Both the position numbers and the translations under genes were made by a program. From Falsiphaeobacter marinintestinus (GTDB taxonomy: Bacteria > Pseudomonadota > Alphaproteobacteria > Rhodobacterales > Rhodobacteraceae), in NCBI RefSeq assembly GCF_007923355.1, contig NZ_VOGO01000010.1, positions 1 to 64,000 of the forward strand: 64,000 bases of DNA, in the 5' to 3' direction. This document shows, piece after piece, positions 8,123 through 16,610 of this stretch. The notes below the pieces were generated by a model. That model was not told the origin of the DNA. It saw only the letters and a list, made by a program, of their open reading frames with translations, and ran no database searches. The stretch's first letter is position 1; every line of letters begins with the position of its first letter.

Positions 8123-8956
8123 ATGCAGGATTTTTCGAACACCGGACTGCCCTTTATGAAGATGCACGGGCTGGGCAATGATTTTGTCGTTGTCGATGCG
8201 CGCGCACAGCCGCTGGCGATTTCGCCCGCGCTGGCGCAGGGCATTGCGCATCGCCATTTTGGTGTCGGGTTCGACCAGCTTGCCGTGATCACCCCGGGTG
8301 ATGGCGACGCCCATCTGACATTCCTGAATGCGGACGGATCGACGTCGGCGGCCTGCGGGAATGCCACGCGCTGTATTGCCCGGTTTCTGATGGATGAAAC
8401 CGGCAAAGACCACCTGAAGCTGACCACGGATCGCGGCGATCTTGAGGCTCGGGATGCAGGCAACGGCCTGACCTCGGTCAACATGGGGCGCCCGCAATTG
8501 GACTGGGCCGATATCCCGCTGGCCGAGGCCATGGATACGCTTGAACTGCCCATCGAAGGCAGCCCCACCGCCACGGGCATGGGCAATCCGCATTGCACAT
8601 TCTTCGTGGAAGATGCCGACCTGATTCCGTTGGAAGAATTCGGCCAACGGTATGAGCATCACCCGCTGTATCCCGAGCGCACCAATGTGCAGGTCGCGAC
8701 GATCACTGGCCCTGACCGTATCCGGATGCGCGTGTGGGAACGTGGGGTTGGCCAGACGCTGGCCTCGGGGTCGTCGTCCTGTGCCACTGCCGTTGCTGCG
8801 GCCCGCCGTGGTCTGACCGGGCGCAAGGTGCAGATTGATCTGGACGGCGGCACGCTGTGGATCGACTGGCGCGACGACGGGGTCTGGATGACCGGGCCGA
8901 CGTCGCATGTCTTCTCGGGCGTTCTGACGCCCCAGTTTCTGGAAAGTCTGACATGA
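8123..8956 (+). CDS. dapF: Diaminopimelate epimerase
   Basis: A 277-residue cytosolic enzyme that interconverts LL- and meso-diaminopimelate for lysine and peptidoglycan synthesis, without a cofactor. The family opening MKMHGLGNDFVVVDAR is at about residues 12-27. The two catalytic cysteines are in NADGSTSAACGNATRC and LASGSSSCATAV. Start codons at 8114, 8123 and 8156 are all possible. I chose 8123 because family members commonly carry about ten residues before MKMHG; none has a strong ribosome-binding site. The stop overlaps the mtaB start (ATGA), so the two genes form a coupled pair. Confidence 0.96.
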   Translation: MQDFSNTGLPFMKMHGLGNDFVVVDARAQPLAISPALAQGIAHRHFGVGFDQLAVITPGDGDAHLTFLNADGSTSAACGNATRCIARFLMDETGKDHLKLTTDRGDLEARDAGNGLTSVNMGRPQLDWADIPLAEAMDTLELPIEGSPTATGMGNPHCTFFVEDADLIPLEEFGQRYEHHPLYPERTNVQVATITGPDRIRMRVWERGVGQTLASGSSSCATAVAAARRGLTGRKVQIDLDGGTLWIDWRDDGVWMTGPTSHVFSGVLTPQFLESLT

Positions 8957-10206
8957 CCGCCCCGCGATTCACCACGTTAGGCTGCCGTCTGAATGCCTAT
9001 GAAACCGAAGCCATGAAAGAGCTTTCGACGCAGGCGGGGCTTGAGAACGCGGTGATCGTGAACACCTGCGCCGTGACCTCCGAAGCGGTGCGCAAGGCCC
9101 GGCAGGAAATCCGTCGGTTGCGGCGCGAAAACCCTGACGCGCGGGTAATCGTCACCGGCTGTGCGGCCCAGACCGAGCCCGAAACCTTTGCGGCCATGGA
9201 CGAAGTCGACGCCGTCATCGGCAATACGGAGAAAATGCAACCCGATACATGGGCTGGTCTGGCAGGCGACTTCATAGGCGAGACCGAAAAATGTCAGGTC
9301 GATGACATCATGTCGGTCACTGAAACCGCCAGCCACCTGATTGACGGGTTTGGCACCCGGTCGCGCGCCTATGTGCAGGTTCAGAACGGCTGTGATCACC
9401 GCTGCACGTTCTGCATCATCCCCTATGGTCGCGGCAATTCGCGCTCGGTACCTGCGGGCGTGGTGGTCGATCAGATCAAGCGGCTGGTTCAGCGTGGCTA
9501 TAACGAGGTCGTGCTGACCGGAGTCGATCTGACCTCGTGGGGTGCTGACCTGCCGTCAGAACCCCGCCTTGGCGATCTGGTGATGCGGATCCTCAAGCTG
9601 GTGCCGGATCTGCCGCGCTTGCGGATCTCGTCGATTGATTCGATCGAGGTCGATGAAGCTTTGATGCAAGCGATCGCGACCGAACCGCGCCTGATGCCGC
9701 ATCTGCACCTGTCCCTGCAACATGGTGACGATCTGATCCTCAAGCGGATGAAACGCCGCCATCTGCGCGACGATGCGATCCAGTTTGCGCAAGAGGCCCG
9801 GAAACTGCGGCCCGACATGACCTTTGGCGCTGACATCATCGCCGGGTTCCCGACCGAAACCGAGGCCCATTTCGAAAACGCGCTGAAGCTGGTCGAGGAT
9901 TGCAATCTGACCTGGCTGCATGTCTTCCCCTATTCGCCCCGCCCCGGCACCCCCGCCGCCCGGATGCCGCAGGTCGATGGGCGTGCGATCAAAGAACGGG
10001 CAGCTCGGCTGCGGGCAGCTGGCGAACAGGCGGTCTCAAGCCATCTCGCCGCCCAGATCGGGAAAGCCCATCGGATTCTGATGGAGAACCCGCATATGGG
10101 CCGGACCGAGCAGTTTGCCGAAGTCACATTTGCCATCCCGCAAACCGAAGGTCAGATCGTTGACGCGCAGATCACTGGACGGTCCGGAACTCAGTTGACC
10201 GCGTGA
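8953..10206 (+). CDS. mtaB: tRNA t6A37 methylthiotransferase
   Basis: A 417-residue radical-SAM enzyme that converts t6A at position 37 of ANN-decoding tRNAs to ms2t6A. The N-terminal UPF0004 domain holds three cysteines for one 4Fe-4S cluster (TLGCRLN, NTCAVT, TGCAAQ). The radical-SAM site NGCDHRCTFCIIPYGRG (about residues 146-162) has the CxxxCxxC triad for the second cluster. The LHLSLQHGDD and FGADIIAGFPTET motifs are typical of methylthiotransferases. The TLGCRLNAYE start and the Cys spacing favour MtaB over MiaB or RimO. A short TRAM-like tail follows. Confidence 0.95.
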   Translation: MTAPRFTTLGCRLNAYETEAMKELSTQAGLENAVIVNTCAVTSEAVRKARQEIRRLRRENPDARVIVTGCAAQTEPETFAAMDEVDAVIGNTEKMQPDTWAGLAGDFIGETEKCQVDDIMSVTETASHLIDGFGTRSRAYVQVQNGCDHRCTFCIIPYGRGNSRSVPAGVVVDQIKRLVQRGYNEVVLTGVDLTSWGADLPSEPRLGDLVMRILKLVPDLPRLRISSIDSIEVDEALMQAIATEPRLMPHLHLSLQHGDDLILKRMKRRHLRDDAIQFAQEARKLRPDMTFGADIIAGFPTETEAHFENALKLVEDCNLTWLHVFPYSPRPGTPAARMPQVDGRAIKERAARLRAAGEQAVSSHLAAQIGKAHRILMENPHMGRTEQFAEVTFAIPQTEGQIVDAQITGRSGTQLTA

Positions 10207-10214
10207 CCCTTTGA

Positions 10215-10910
10215 TCACCAGATCAACGGAATGACCCGATAAGGCCGCCTGCTCTGATAGGCCTCGTATCCGGCCAGGGTCGCCACCAGCATCCGTTCTT
10301 CAATCCGAATGCGCATCACCAGTGCCAGAAAGACCGGCACAACCATGACCAGGCTGGCCAAACTGCCCACGCATGGGCCCAGCCCGATCAGGAACACCAG
10401 CGCACCCAGATACATTGGGTGGCGGACGATGGCATAAGGGCCGGTGTCGACCAGCTTTTGCCGATCAGAACTCTGATCCTCGACAATCGGGATGGCAAAC
10501 CGATTTTCGTACAGTGTCCAGATGATCAGGCCAAATCCCAGCATCATGATCGCACCTGCAACAAACGCGATACCAGCGCCAGTCGGCGCAAAGATCTGCC
10601 AGATCAGAACGTCCAGCGGCATAAACGCGACACAGGCTGATCCCGACAGGATGATCAGCCCTGTCGCCACGCGGTCGGCAGCGGGTTGAGAGGGGCCGGA
10701 CAAGGGCCTCAGGCGTGCCTCAAGGCTTTCAGGCGCGCGGATGGCCAGCCAAACGATGCAAACCTGTTGGACCACGCCATAGACGGTCAGCACCTGCCAG
10801 CCCCGCGTCCATCCCCAGTCTCCGGCAAACAAACCTGCAGGAACGATCAGCAGCGCGGCGACAACGGCAAGCTGCAGCAGGCCAAGCAGTGATCCCTTTA
10901 TCAACAGCAC
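10215..10910 (-). CDS. Isoprenylcysteine methyltransferase-like membrane protein
   Basis: A 231-residue membrane protein with about five or six hydrophobic segments. The C-terminal part carries the motif DTGPYAIVRHPMYLGAL (about residues 160-176) followed by a hydrophobic pair and EERMLVATLAGYEAYQSRRPYRVIP, matching the ICMT/phospholipid methyltransferase superfamily (RHPxY motif plus Glu-rich downstream helix that binds S-adenosylmethionine). In bacteria these proteins methylate varied small or lipid substrates; the substrate here is unknown. It is convergent with mtaB (8-bp gap) and lies downstream of the bc1 operon behind a terminator. Confidence 0.85.
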   Translation of the reverse strand: MLLIKGSLLGLLQLAVVAALLIVPAGLFAGDWGWTRGWQVLTVYGVVQQVCIVWLAIRAPESLEARLRPLSGPSQPAADRVATGLIILSGSACVAFMPLDVLIWQIFAPTGAGIAFVAGAIMMLGFGLIIWTLYENRFAIPIVEDQSSDRQKLVDTGPYAIVRHPMYLGALVFLIGLGPCVGSLASLVMVVPVFLALVMRIRIEERMLVATLAGYEAYQSRRPYRVIPLIW

Positions 10911-10956
10911 AGCGGCACGCCCCTTTGGTCACGGCCCACGAATGGGTTTCACAGAC

Positions 10957-10989
10957 AGAAAAAGCCTCCGACGATCGCGCCGGAGGCCT
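10957..10989 (-). terminator. Rho-independent terminator of the bc1 operon
   Basis: On the minus strand GCCTCCG (10987-10981), a 10-nt loop and CGGAGGC (10970-10964) form a hairpin followed directly by a T5 tract (10963-10959). It sits 27 bases after the petC stop and ends the petABC transcript before the methyltransferase gene. Confidence 0.9.
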
Positions 10990-11015
10990 AAATACTGAAC
11001 AAAACCGAAGGCCGA

Positions 11016-11813
11016 TCAGCCGACGTATTTCTTGCCCTTGATCGGGGCCCAGAGCTTTTTGTTGGTCAGGTACAGCAGAATGGACATGATCGACAGGAAG
11101 ATCACGCCGACAAGACCGGCCTGCTTGCGGGCCATCATCTTGGGCTCGGCCGCCCACATGAGGAAGGCCGACACGTCTTCGGCTTCGTGGTGCAGGCTGT
11201 TAGAATGACCATCCGCGAAATCAACATCCTCGCCATAAAGCGGCGGGCCCATCGAAATCCAGCCACCCGGGAAGGCGGTGTTTTCGTACAGGGTCACGCC
11301 CGCTTCTTCCTTTTCCTCACCCGTATACCCGGTCAAAAGCGACGCGATGTACTCTGCGCCACCCATGCCTCTGAACATCTGGTTGATCCCCAGACCATAG
11401 GGGCCATGGAAACCCGCGCGGGCCTTGGCCATCATGCTCAGGTCAGGCGCGCCGGCATTGTCATTGGCCGGGAAGAAGTCGGCTGGTTTCGCCGGGCGAT
11501 CTTCGTCCAGTTCCGCATCATAGACGCTGAAGGTTTCAGCCGCATAAGCACGCACCTGATCATCGGTCCAGCCGACCCCACCTTCGTCCGCCAGTGTGCG
11601 CAACGGCACATAGCGCAGACCGTGGCAGGCCGAGCAGACCTCGGTATAGATCTGAAGACCGCGCTGAAGCTGGTTCTGATCAAAGGTGCCGAACGGACCT
11701 TCGAACGAAAAGGCGAAGTCTTCGATGTGCTGCTCACCGCCACCGGCGGCGTGCGACGCCACCGGGGCAAGGGCCAAAGCGAACGCGACGCCGATTGCAA
11801 GTTTCTTGAACAT
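11016..11813 (-). CDS. petC: Cytochrome c1 of the bc1 complex
   Basis: A 265-residue periplasmic c-type cytochrome anchored by a C-terminal helix. It has a signal peptide ([22 protein letters not shown]), the haem-binding CSACHG near residue 57, and a late Met-containing segment ([12 protein letters not shown]) typical of c1. The membrane anchor ([18 protein letters not shown]) is followed by a basic tail WAPIKGKK. It passes electrons from the Rieske protein to a soluble or membrane cytochrome c. It is last in the petABC operon, 14 bp after petB, and a terminator follows. Confidence 0.96.
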   Translation of the reverse strand: MFKKLAIGVAFALALAPVASHAAGGGEQHIEDFAFSFEGPFGTFDQNQLQRGLQIYTEVCSACHGLRYVPLRTLADEGGVGWTDDQVRAYAAETFSVYDAELDEDRPAKPADFFPANDNAGAPDLSMMAKARAGFHGPYGLGINQMFRGMGGAEYIASLLTGYTGEEKEEAGVTLYENTAFPGGWISMGPPLYGEDVDFADGHSNSLHHEAEDVSAFLMWAAEPKMMARKQAGLVGVIFLSIMSILLYLTNKKLWAPIKGKKYVG

Positions 11814-11827
11814 TGTTCCTGTCCCTC

Positions 11828-13159
11828 TTATTCGGCCGGCGTGGCGTCAGAATCCGCCTTGCCGTAGTGCGCGTTAAAGTCGTCTTCGATCGTCGCTGGC
11901 GGCGTATCCGGCTTTTCGATCACACCAAGGATCGGCAGAATCACCAGAAAGTAGGCGAACCAATAAGCCGAGGCGATCAGAGATATGGTCGAATACGGCG
12001 GTTCCGCCGGCATTGCGCCACACCACATCAGCACGATGAAGTCGATGACCAGCAGATAGAACCACCACTTGAACTGTGGACGGTACCTGCCCGAACGCAC
12101 CGACGATGTGTCCAGCCAAGGCACCAGCGCCATGACAGCAATCGCGCCGAACATCGCCAGAACACCGAAGAACTTGGCGTCAACGATGCCGCCGGTGATG
12201 AACGATGCGAACTGAACGACCCACACATCAGCGGTAAATGCCCGCAGGATCGCGTAGAACGGCAGGAAGTACCATTCAGGCACGATGTGCGCTGGCGTGA
12301 CCAGGGCGTTGGCCTCGATATAGTTGTCAGGGTGGCCCAGATAGTTCGGCATGAAGCCGACAATGGCCCAGAACACGGCCAGCACGACGGCCAGTGCGAA
12401 CAGATCTTTGATCACAAAGTAAGGCCAGAACGGCAGCGTGTCCTTCTCGGCCTCGGCTTTCGATCCCTTACGGACATCAACACCCGTCGGGTTGTTGTTG
12501 CCGGTGGTGTGGAAGGCCCAGATATGCACGATGACCAGCGCCGCAATCACGAACGGCAGCAGATAGTGCAGCGAGAAGAAGCGGTTCAGCGTGGCGTTGT
12601 CCACGGCGGGTCCGCCCAGCAACCATGTCTGGATCGATTCACCGATGAACGGGATCGCACCGAAAAGGCCGGTGATCACGGTGGCACCCCAGAACGACAT
12701 CTGACCCCATGGCAGCACATAGCCCATGAACGCGGTGCCCATCATGCACAGATAGATCAGCATGCCGACAATCCACGTGATTTCACGCGGTGCCTTGTAC
12801 GAGCCATAGAACAGGCCGCGGAATATATGGATATAGACCGCAAGGAAGAACAGCGACGCGCCGTTCATGTGCAGATAGCGCAGCATATGCCCGCCATTCA
12901 CGTCGCGCATGATGTGTTCGATCGACGCAAAGGCCAGATCGACATGCGGCGTATAATGCATCACCAGAACGATGCCGGTCACGATTTGCATCGCCAGGCA
13001 GAAGGTCAGGATGATGCCCCAGATCCACATCCAGTTCAGGTTCTTCGGGGTCGGGATCATGATGGTGTCGTACAGCAGACCAACCACAGGCAGACGCGTG
13101 TGGATCCACTTTTCGAAACCGGTTTTTGGTTCATAATGATCGTGCGGAATTCCGGACAT
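11828..13159 (-). CDS. petB: Cytochrome b of the bc1 complex
   Basis: A 443-residue inner-membrane protein with eight transmembrane helices, carrying haems bL and bH and both quinone sites. The N-terminus [19 protein letters not shown] is typical. The haem-ligand helices contain [10 protein letters not shown] and the [19 protein letters not shown] block, and the Qo-site PEWY motif appears as [17 protein letters not shown] (about residue 290). It oxidises ubiquinol and moves protons. It lies 11 bp after petA. The length matches the alphaproteobacterial single-chain form rather than the split b6/subunit IV. Confidence 0.97.
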   Translation of the reverse strand: MSGIPHDHYEPKTGFEKWIHTRLPVVGLLYDTIMIPTPKNLNWMWIWGIILTFCLAMQIVTGIVLVMHYTPHVDLAFASIEHIMRDVNGGHMLRYLHMNGASLFFLAVYIHIFRGLFYGSYKAPREITWIVGMLIYLCMMGTAFMGYVLPWGQMSFWGATVITGLFGAIPFIGESIQTWLLGGPAVDNATLNRFFSLHYLLPFVIAALVIVHIWAFHTTGNNNPTGVDVRKGSKAEAEKDTLPFWPYFVIKDLFALAVVLAVFWAIVGFMPNYLGHPDNYIEANALVTPAHIVPEWYFLPFYAILRAFTADVWVVQFASFITGGIVDAKFFGVLAMFGAIAVMALVPWLDTSSVRSGRYRPQFKWWFYLLVIDFIVLMWCGAMPAEPPYSTISLIASAYWFAYFLVILPILGVIEKPDTPPATIEDDFNAHYGKADSDATPAE

Positions 13160-13170
13160 GAGTGTTCTCC

Positions 13171-13734
13171 TTATCCCAGCTTGATCGTGGTTTCGTCGGT
13201 GAATTCAGCGACCGGAACCGGCAGGTTCTCAGGCGCGGGACCTTTGCGGATCCGACCGGCAGTGTCATAATGCGATCCGTGGCAGGGGCAGAACCAGCCG
13301 TGGAAGTCTCCGGCTCCGTCGCCCAGCGGCACGCAGCCAAGGTGCGTACACACACCCATCATCACCAGCCATTCGCCAGCTTCGTCCATCGTCCGGTTTT
13401 CGTCGGTGGCCGGAATGGCGTTGCCCTTGTTGATGTTGCGGGCAAACGGATCCGGCAGATCGTCCATCGGAACGGCGCGGGCTTCGGCAATCTCGTCCTC
13501 GGCGCGGCGACGGATGAAAACCGGCTTGCCCAGGAACTTGACGCTGATCTGCGTTCCGACTTCGACGCCGCTGATGTCCACGCGGATCGAGGACAAGGCC
13601 TGAACGTCAGCCGACGGGTTCATCTGGTTGACCAGGGGCCAAATAGCAGCTCCCGCGGTTACAGCACCTGCGCCAGCGGTGGCGTAGTAGAGGAAGTCTC
13701 TCCGGGTGCCTTCGTGATCTTCTGCGTGGGACAC
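13171..13734 (-). CDS. petA: Rieske iron-sulfur protein of the bc1 complex
   Basis: A 187-residue protein with an N-terminal Tat-like signal anchor ([21 protein letters not shown]) holding it in the membrane. The 2Fe-2S cluster boxes are CTHLGCVP and CPCHGSHYD near residues 133 and 153, giving two Cys and two His ligands plus the disulphide pair. It takes an electron from ubiquinol at the Qo site and hands it to cytochrome c1. First gene of petABC. The 193-bp region upstream (13735-13927) should hold the operon promoter. Confidence 0.97.
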   Translation of the reverse strand: MSHAEDHEGTRRDFLYYATAGAGAVTAGAAIWPLVNQMNPSADVQALSSIRVDISGVEVGTQISVKFLGKPVFIRRRAEDEIAEARAVPMDDLPDPFARNINKGNAIPATDENRTMDEAGEWLVMMGVCTHLGCVPLGDGAGDFHGWFCPCHGSHYDTAGRIRKGPAPENLPVPVAEFTDETTIKLG

Positions 13735-13927
13735 GAGGTTCTCTCCGATTCCAGCGCCCTATAAGGGCAAACATGAATATGCACCGCGCACAGGCGGTGT
13801 CTCACCGCGGGTATCTAGCCGGGTGCAAAGCGTTCGTCCAGACGTTGTGAAGGCGCATGAAGTCGCAGGTGCGCCTGCCTGTCGCGGTGCAGACACAGTT
13901 GTGTGACCCCATATAAGCCGATCAGGC

Positions 13928-14530
13928 CTAAGCCGGACGGGTTTCTTCCATGGCGGGACGCGCGCCGAACGTTACGTACCATTCGGCCAAAGCCGGATGA
14001 TCGGCACGCCAGTCACGGTCAGGATGGCGGAAATCAAGGTATCCAAGCGCACATCCGACACTGATCTGGCACATGTTCAGCGGCCCTGACAGCATTTCCA
14101 TCCAGGTGTCATTAACTGCGCCAACGCCGCGAATCGCTTTTGCCCACTGCGCTTCGACCCAACCGGCATACTGCTTCTCTTCGGGCCGCACCCGGCCTTC
14201 GTAAACCATCAGCACAGCCGCTTCGAGAATACCGTCGGCCATCGCTTCCAAGGTGAGAATGTCCCAAATTCGGTCTTCGGGGTACAACCCAGCGCCTGCA
14301 ACCGAATCAAGGTACCGTGTGATGACCCGGCTGTCGAACAGCGCCCGGCCATCATCCAGAATCAGCGCCGGGATCTTGCCAAGCGGGTTCGCCGCCTTGA
14401 CCTCGTCCGCGGTTGCCACAGGCGTGGTCATGACCTGAACCTCTTCGACCGCGTCGGTCTGTCCGGTTTCGCGCAGAACAACGCGCACTTTGCGCGCAAA
14501 TGGTGACGCATCGGCTGTGATCAGTTTCAT
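13928..14530 (-). CDS. Glutathione S-transferase family protein
   Basis: A 200-residue protein of the GST superfamily. The N-terminal thioredoxin-like domain starts MKLITADASPFARKVRVVLRE, with Ser in the position often held by the catalytic Ser or Cys. It contains NPLGKIPALILDDGRALFDSRVITRYLD, the glutathione-binding cis-Pro and the (D/E)S motif. The C-terminal helical domain follows from about residue 85. I chose the ATG at 14530 (ten codons into the open frame) because GGGAGGAAAG precedes it and family members begin there. The substrate is unknown. Confidence 0.9.
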   Translation of the reverse strand: MKLITADASPFARKVRVVLRETGQTDAVEEVQVMTTPVATADEVKAANPLGKIPALILDDGRALFDSRVITRYLDSVAGAGLYPEDRIWDILTLEAMADGILEAAVLMVYEGRVRPEEKQYAGWVEAQWAKAIRGVGAVNDTWMEMLSGPLNMCQISVGCALGYLDFRHPDRDWRADHPALAEWYVTFGARPAMEETRPA

Positions 14531-14584
14531 GGCTTTCCTCCCGGGCCGTTTCGTCGCCACCCTAGAAGCGACCGCGCCGCCTGT

Positions 14585-15199
14585 CTATGGATCGCGCATC
14601 ATTGCGGCCAACCGGGCAAGCCCGGTCCCAACGCCATCTGATTCGACATGATCCGCAGCACGCAAACGCACGTCATCCGCCTTGTTCTGGTTCAGCTTCC
14701 AAGTGCCGTCGATTGACGTGATCTGCATCCGGCAGGGCACGATCATCCGCATCATCTTGTCCAGCGCCGCGCCATCCATCTTCGCCGCCGCCCAAGGCAG
14801 TTTCGGCAGCAGACGACGTTCAAACAATTCCGATTCCCGGTCCAGCACATCGCGCAGCTCGTCCGCCGGGCGCTTCTCGATCACACCGCTCAGATGCACG
14901 GCAACATAATTCCAGGTCGGCACCTGATCGTCGATCCCGTACCAATCGGGCGATACATAGCTGTCCGGCCCCGACACCGCCAAAACCGCCTGCAATGGTG
15001 CGCCCAGCGCGCGGGCAATCGGGTTTGACCGCACCAGATGCAGATCGATCACCTGTCCCTCATCGCGCAACAAGAACGGAATATGCGCCAACATGGGCCG
15101 GTCGGGCCCGTTCACCGTCAAAACGCCGAACCCTCGATCCCGCGCAAAGGCGAGGTTCTTGTCGTCGGTGCTCGTGTGAAAAACCGGATTCGGATGCAT
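14585..15199 (-). CDS. FMN-binding negative regulator, PaiB-like
   Basis: A 204-residue protein beginning MHPNPVFHTSTDDKNLAFAR, the opening of the PaiB/transcriptional-repressor FMN-binding family. These have a split-barrel flavin fold like pyridoxamine-phosphate oxidases. Other family marks are GPDRPMLAHIPFLL, LVRSNPIARAL and YVAVHLSGVIE, and a KLNQNKADD segment near the end. PaiB affects sporulation and degradative-enzyme genes in Bacillus; the role in this lineage is not known. It is transcribed away from an FMN riboswitch 65 bp upstream, a neat but unproven functional link. The ATG at 15199 follows AAAGGG. Confidence 0.85.
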   Translation of the reverse strand: MHPNPVFHTSTDDKNLAFARDRGFGVLTVNGPDRPMLAHIPFLLRDEGQVIDLHLVRSNPIARALGAPLQAVLAVSGPDSYVSPDWYGIDDQVPTWNYVAVHLSGVIEKRPADELRDVLDRESELFERRLLPKLPWAAAKMDGAALDKMMRMIVPCRMQITSIDGTWKLNQNKADDVRLRAADHVESDGVGTGLARLAAMMRDP

Positions 15200-15263
15200 G
15201 ATGACCCTTTCTGCGTTGCGTAAGTCTTGAAACCCTCGCCCATCATTGGCAAGTTGCAACTGT

Positions 15264-15403
15264 TCTCAGGGCGGGGCGAAATTCCCCACCGGCGGTATGC
15301 GGGCATGACCCGTCAGCCCGCGAGCGGCCCCGCAGAAATCCGGGGTGACAGCAGATCTGGTGAGATTCCAGAGCCGACGGTCATAGTCCGGATGAAAGAG
15401 AAA
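15264..15403 (+). promoter_or_regulatory. FMN riboswitch (RFN element)
   Basis: The conserved RFN blocks appear in order: AGGGCGGGGCGAAATTCCCC at 15269-15288, then ACCGGCGGTATG, AGCCCGCGAGCGG, CAGATCTGGTGAGATTCCAG, AGCCGACGGTCATAGTC, and GGATGAAAGAGAA ending at 15403. It lies 83 bp before ribH. Binding of FMN should lower ribH expression; whether by termination or by blocking translation is not clear from sequence. Confidence 0.96.
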
Positions 15404-15486
15404 CGTATGACGGGACCGTGTGCAGCACGAGCCTGACCATTCGTGATCGCCTTGGGTGACGTGTCTGTGACCAAAGGAGATGACAA

Positions 15487-15921
15487 ATGACACACACCCG
15501 CTATGCGTTCATCAAGGCCAACTGGCATGCCGACATCGTTGATCGGGCATTGGATGGCTTTCTTGAACTGATTCCCGCCGATCAGGTTGATGTGTTCGAT
15601 GTGCCCGGCGCGTTCGAAATGCCCCTGTTGGCCCGCGATCTGGCCGCCACCGGCCAATACGGTGCCGTCGCCTGCGCCGCCTTTGTCGTGGACGGAGGTA
15701 TCTATCGTCATGATTTCGTGGCCCAGGCCGTGGTCGATGGCCTGATGCGTGCCGGGATGGACACCGGCGTTCCGGTCCTGTCCGTGTCGCTGACCCCGCA
15801 CCACTATCAGGAAACCGAACACCACAACGATATCTACCGCGCGCATTTTGTCGAAAAAGGCCGCGAGGCCGCCCGTGCGGCGCTGGCCATCGGCAAAACC
15901 CGCGCCAAACTGGCCGCTTAA
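15487..15921 (+). CDS. ribH: 6,7-dimethyl-8-ribityllumazine synthase
   Basis: A 144-residue enzyme that condenses 5-amino-6-ribitylamino-uracil with dihydroxybutanone phosphate in riboflavin synthesis. It has the family's VPGAFEMPLLA motif at about residues 40-50 and a conserved HHYQETEHHNDI segment. The latter departs from the usual TEQA-type loop and resembles the type II (RibH2) form of alphaproteobacteria. It follows the FMN riboswitch and an AAAGGAGATGACAA ribosome-binding region. Its 3' end overlaps the end of thiQ on the other strand by four bases. Confidence 0.93.
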   Translation: MTHTRYAFIKANWHADIVDRALDGFLELIPADQVDVFDVPGAFEMPLLARDLAATGQYGAVACAAFVVDGGIYRHDFVAQAVVDGLMRAGMDTGVPVLSVSLTPHHYQETEHHNDIYRAHFVEKGREAARAALAIGKTRAKLAA

Positions 15922-16610
15922 CCCAGATAGGCCTTCAAGGCGGGCGGTGGATTGTCCAGCAACCCATGTGTTTCGACCGGGGCATGGGCCCGCCCGCCTT
16001 CGACCAGTATCACCTGATCCGCGATCCGTCGGGCATCCGACGGATCATGGCTGACCATCAACAACGTCGCCCCGGTTTCACGCAGCAAGGCATCCACAAG
16101 ATCCAGCATCTCGCCCTTCAACGCCGGACCCAACGCCGCGAATGGTTCATCCAGCAACACCAGCGGCTTGTCCTGTACCAGCACCCGCGCCAATGCTGCC
16201 CGGCTTTGCTGTCCGCCCGACAATTCACCCGGTTTGCGCCCGCCCATGCCAGACAGTCCCACCCGATCCAGCGCCGCCAGAACGGCCATGTCCTGATCCG
16301 CCGTCAGCTTCAGATCCGGACGGATCCCCAAGCCGGCATTCTGCGCGATGGTCAGATGCGGAAACAGGTTGCCGTCCTGAAACAGCATCGCCACGGGTCG
16401 CTGCCCGGGCTGGTCCTGCTCAATCGCACGCCCGCCCCACAGGATCCGTCCACTCTCAACCGTCTGAAACCCAGCAATTGCCCCTATCAGGGTCGACTTC
16501 CCCGCCCCCGACGGCCCGATCACGGCCACCTTGCAGCCCAAAGGCACCTCAAAATCTGCCGACAAACGAAAATCCCCGTTCGCGATCACCAATGAGTCAA
16601 GTTTCAGCAT
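15918..16610 (-). CDS. thiQ: Thiamine ABC transporter ATP-binding protein
   Basis: A 230-residue ATPase that powers import of thiamine and its phosphates. Walker A is GPSGAGKST (about residues 33-41), the signature LSGGQQSRAALAR is near residue 130, Walker B is PLVLLDEPFAALG, and the switch His is in MVSHDPSDARR. It overlaps thiP by 14 bp and completes the thiBPQ operon under the TPP riboswitch. The assignment to thiamine rests on that riboswitch and on the binding protein. Confidence 0.93.
   Translation of the reverse strand: MLKLDSLVIANGDFRLSADFEVPLGCKVAVIGPSGAGKSTLIGAIAGFQTVESGRILWGGRAIEQDQPGQRPVAMLFQDGNLFPHLTIAQNAGLGIRPDLKLTADQDMAVLAALDRVGLSGMGGRKPGELSGGQQSRAALARVLVQDKPLVLLDEPFAALGPALKGEMLDLVDALLRETGATLLMVSHDPSDARRIADQVILVEGGRAHAPVETHGLLDNPPPALKAYLG

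Noticed and set aside
11813-13270. 485-codon frame opposite petB
   Set aside because: It is antisense to a certain gene and rich in Arg/His/Gln/Asp, typical of a shadow frame in GC-rich DNA.
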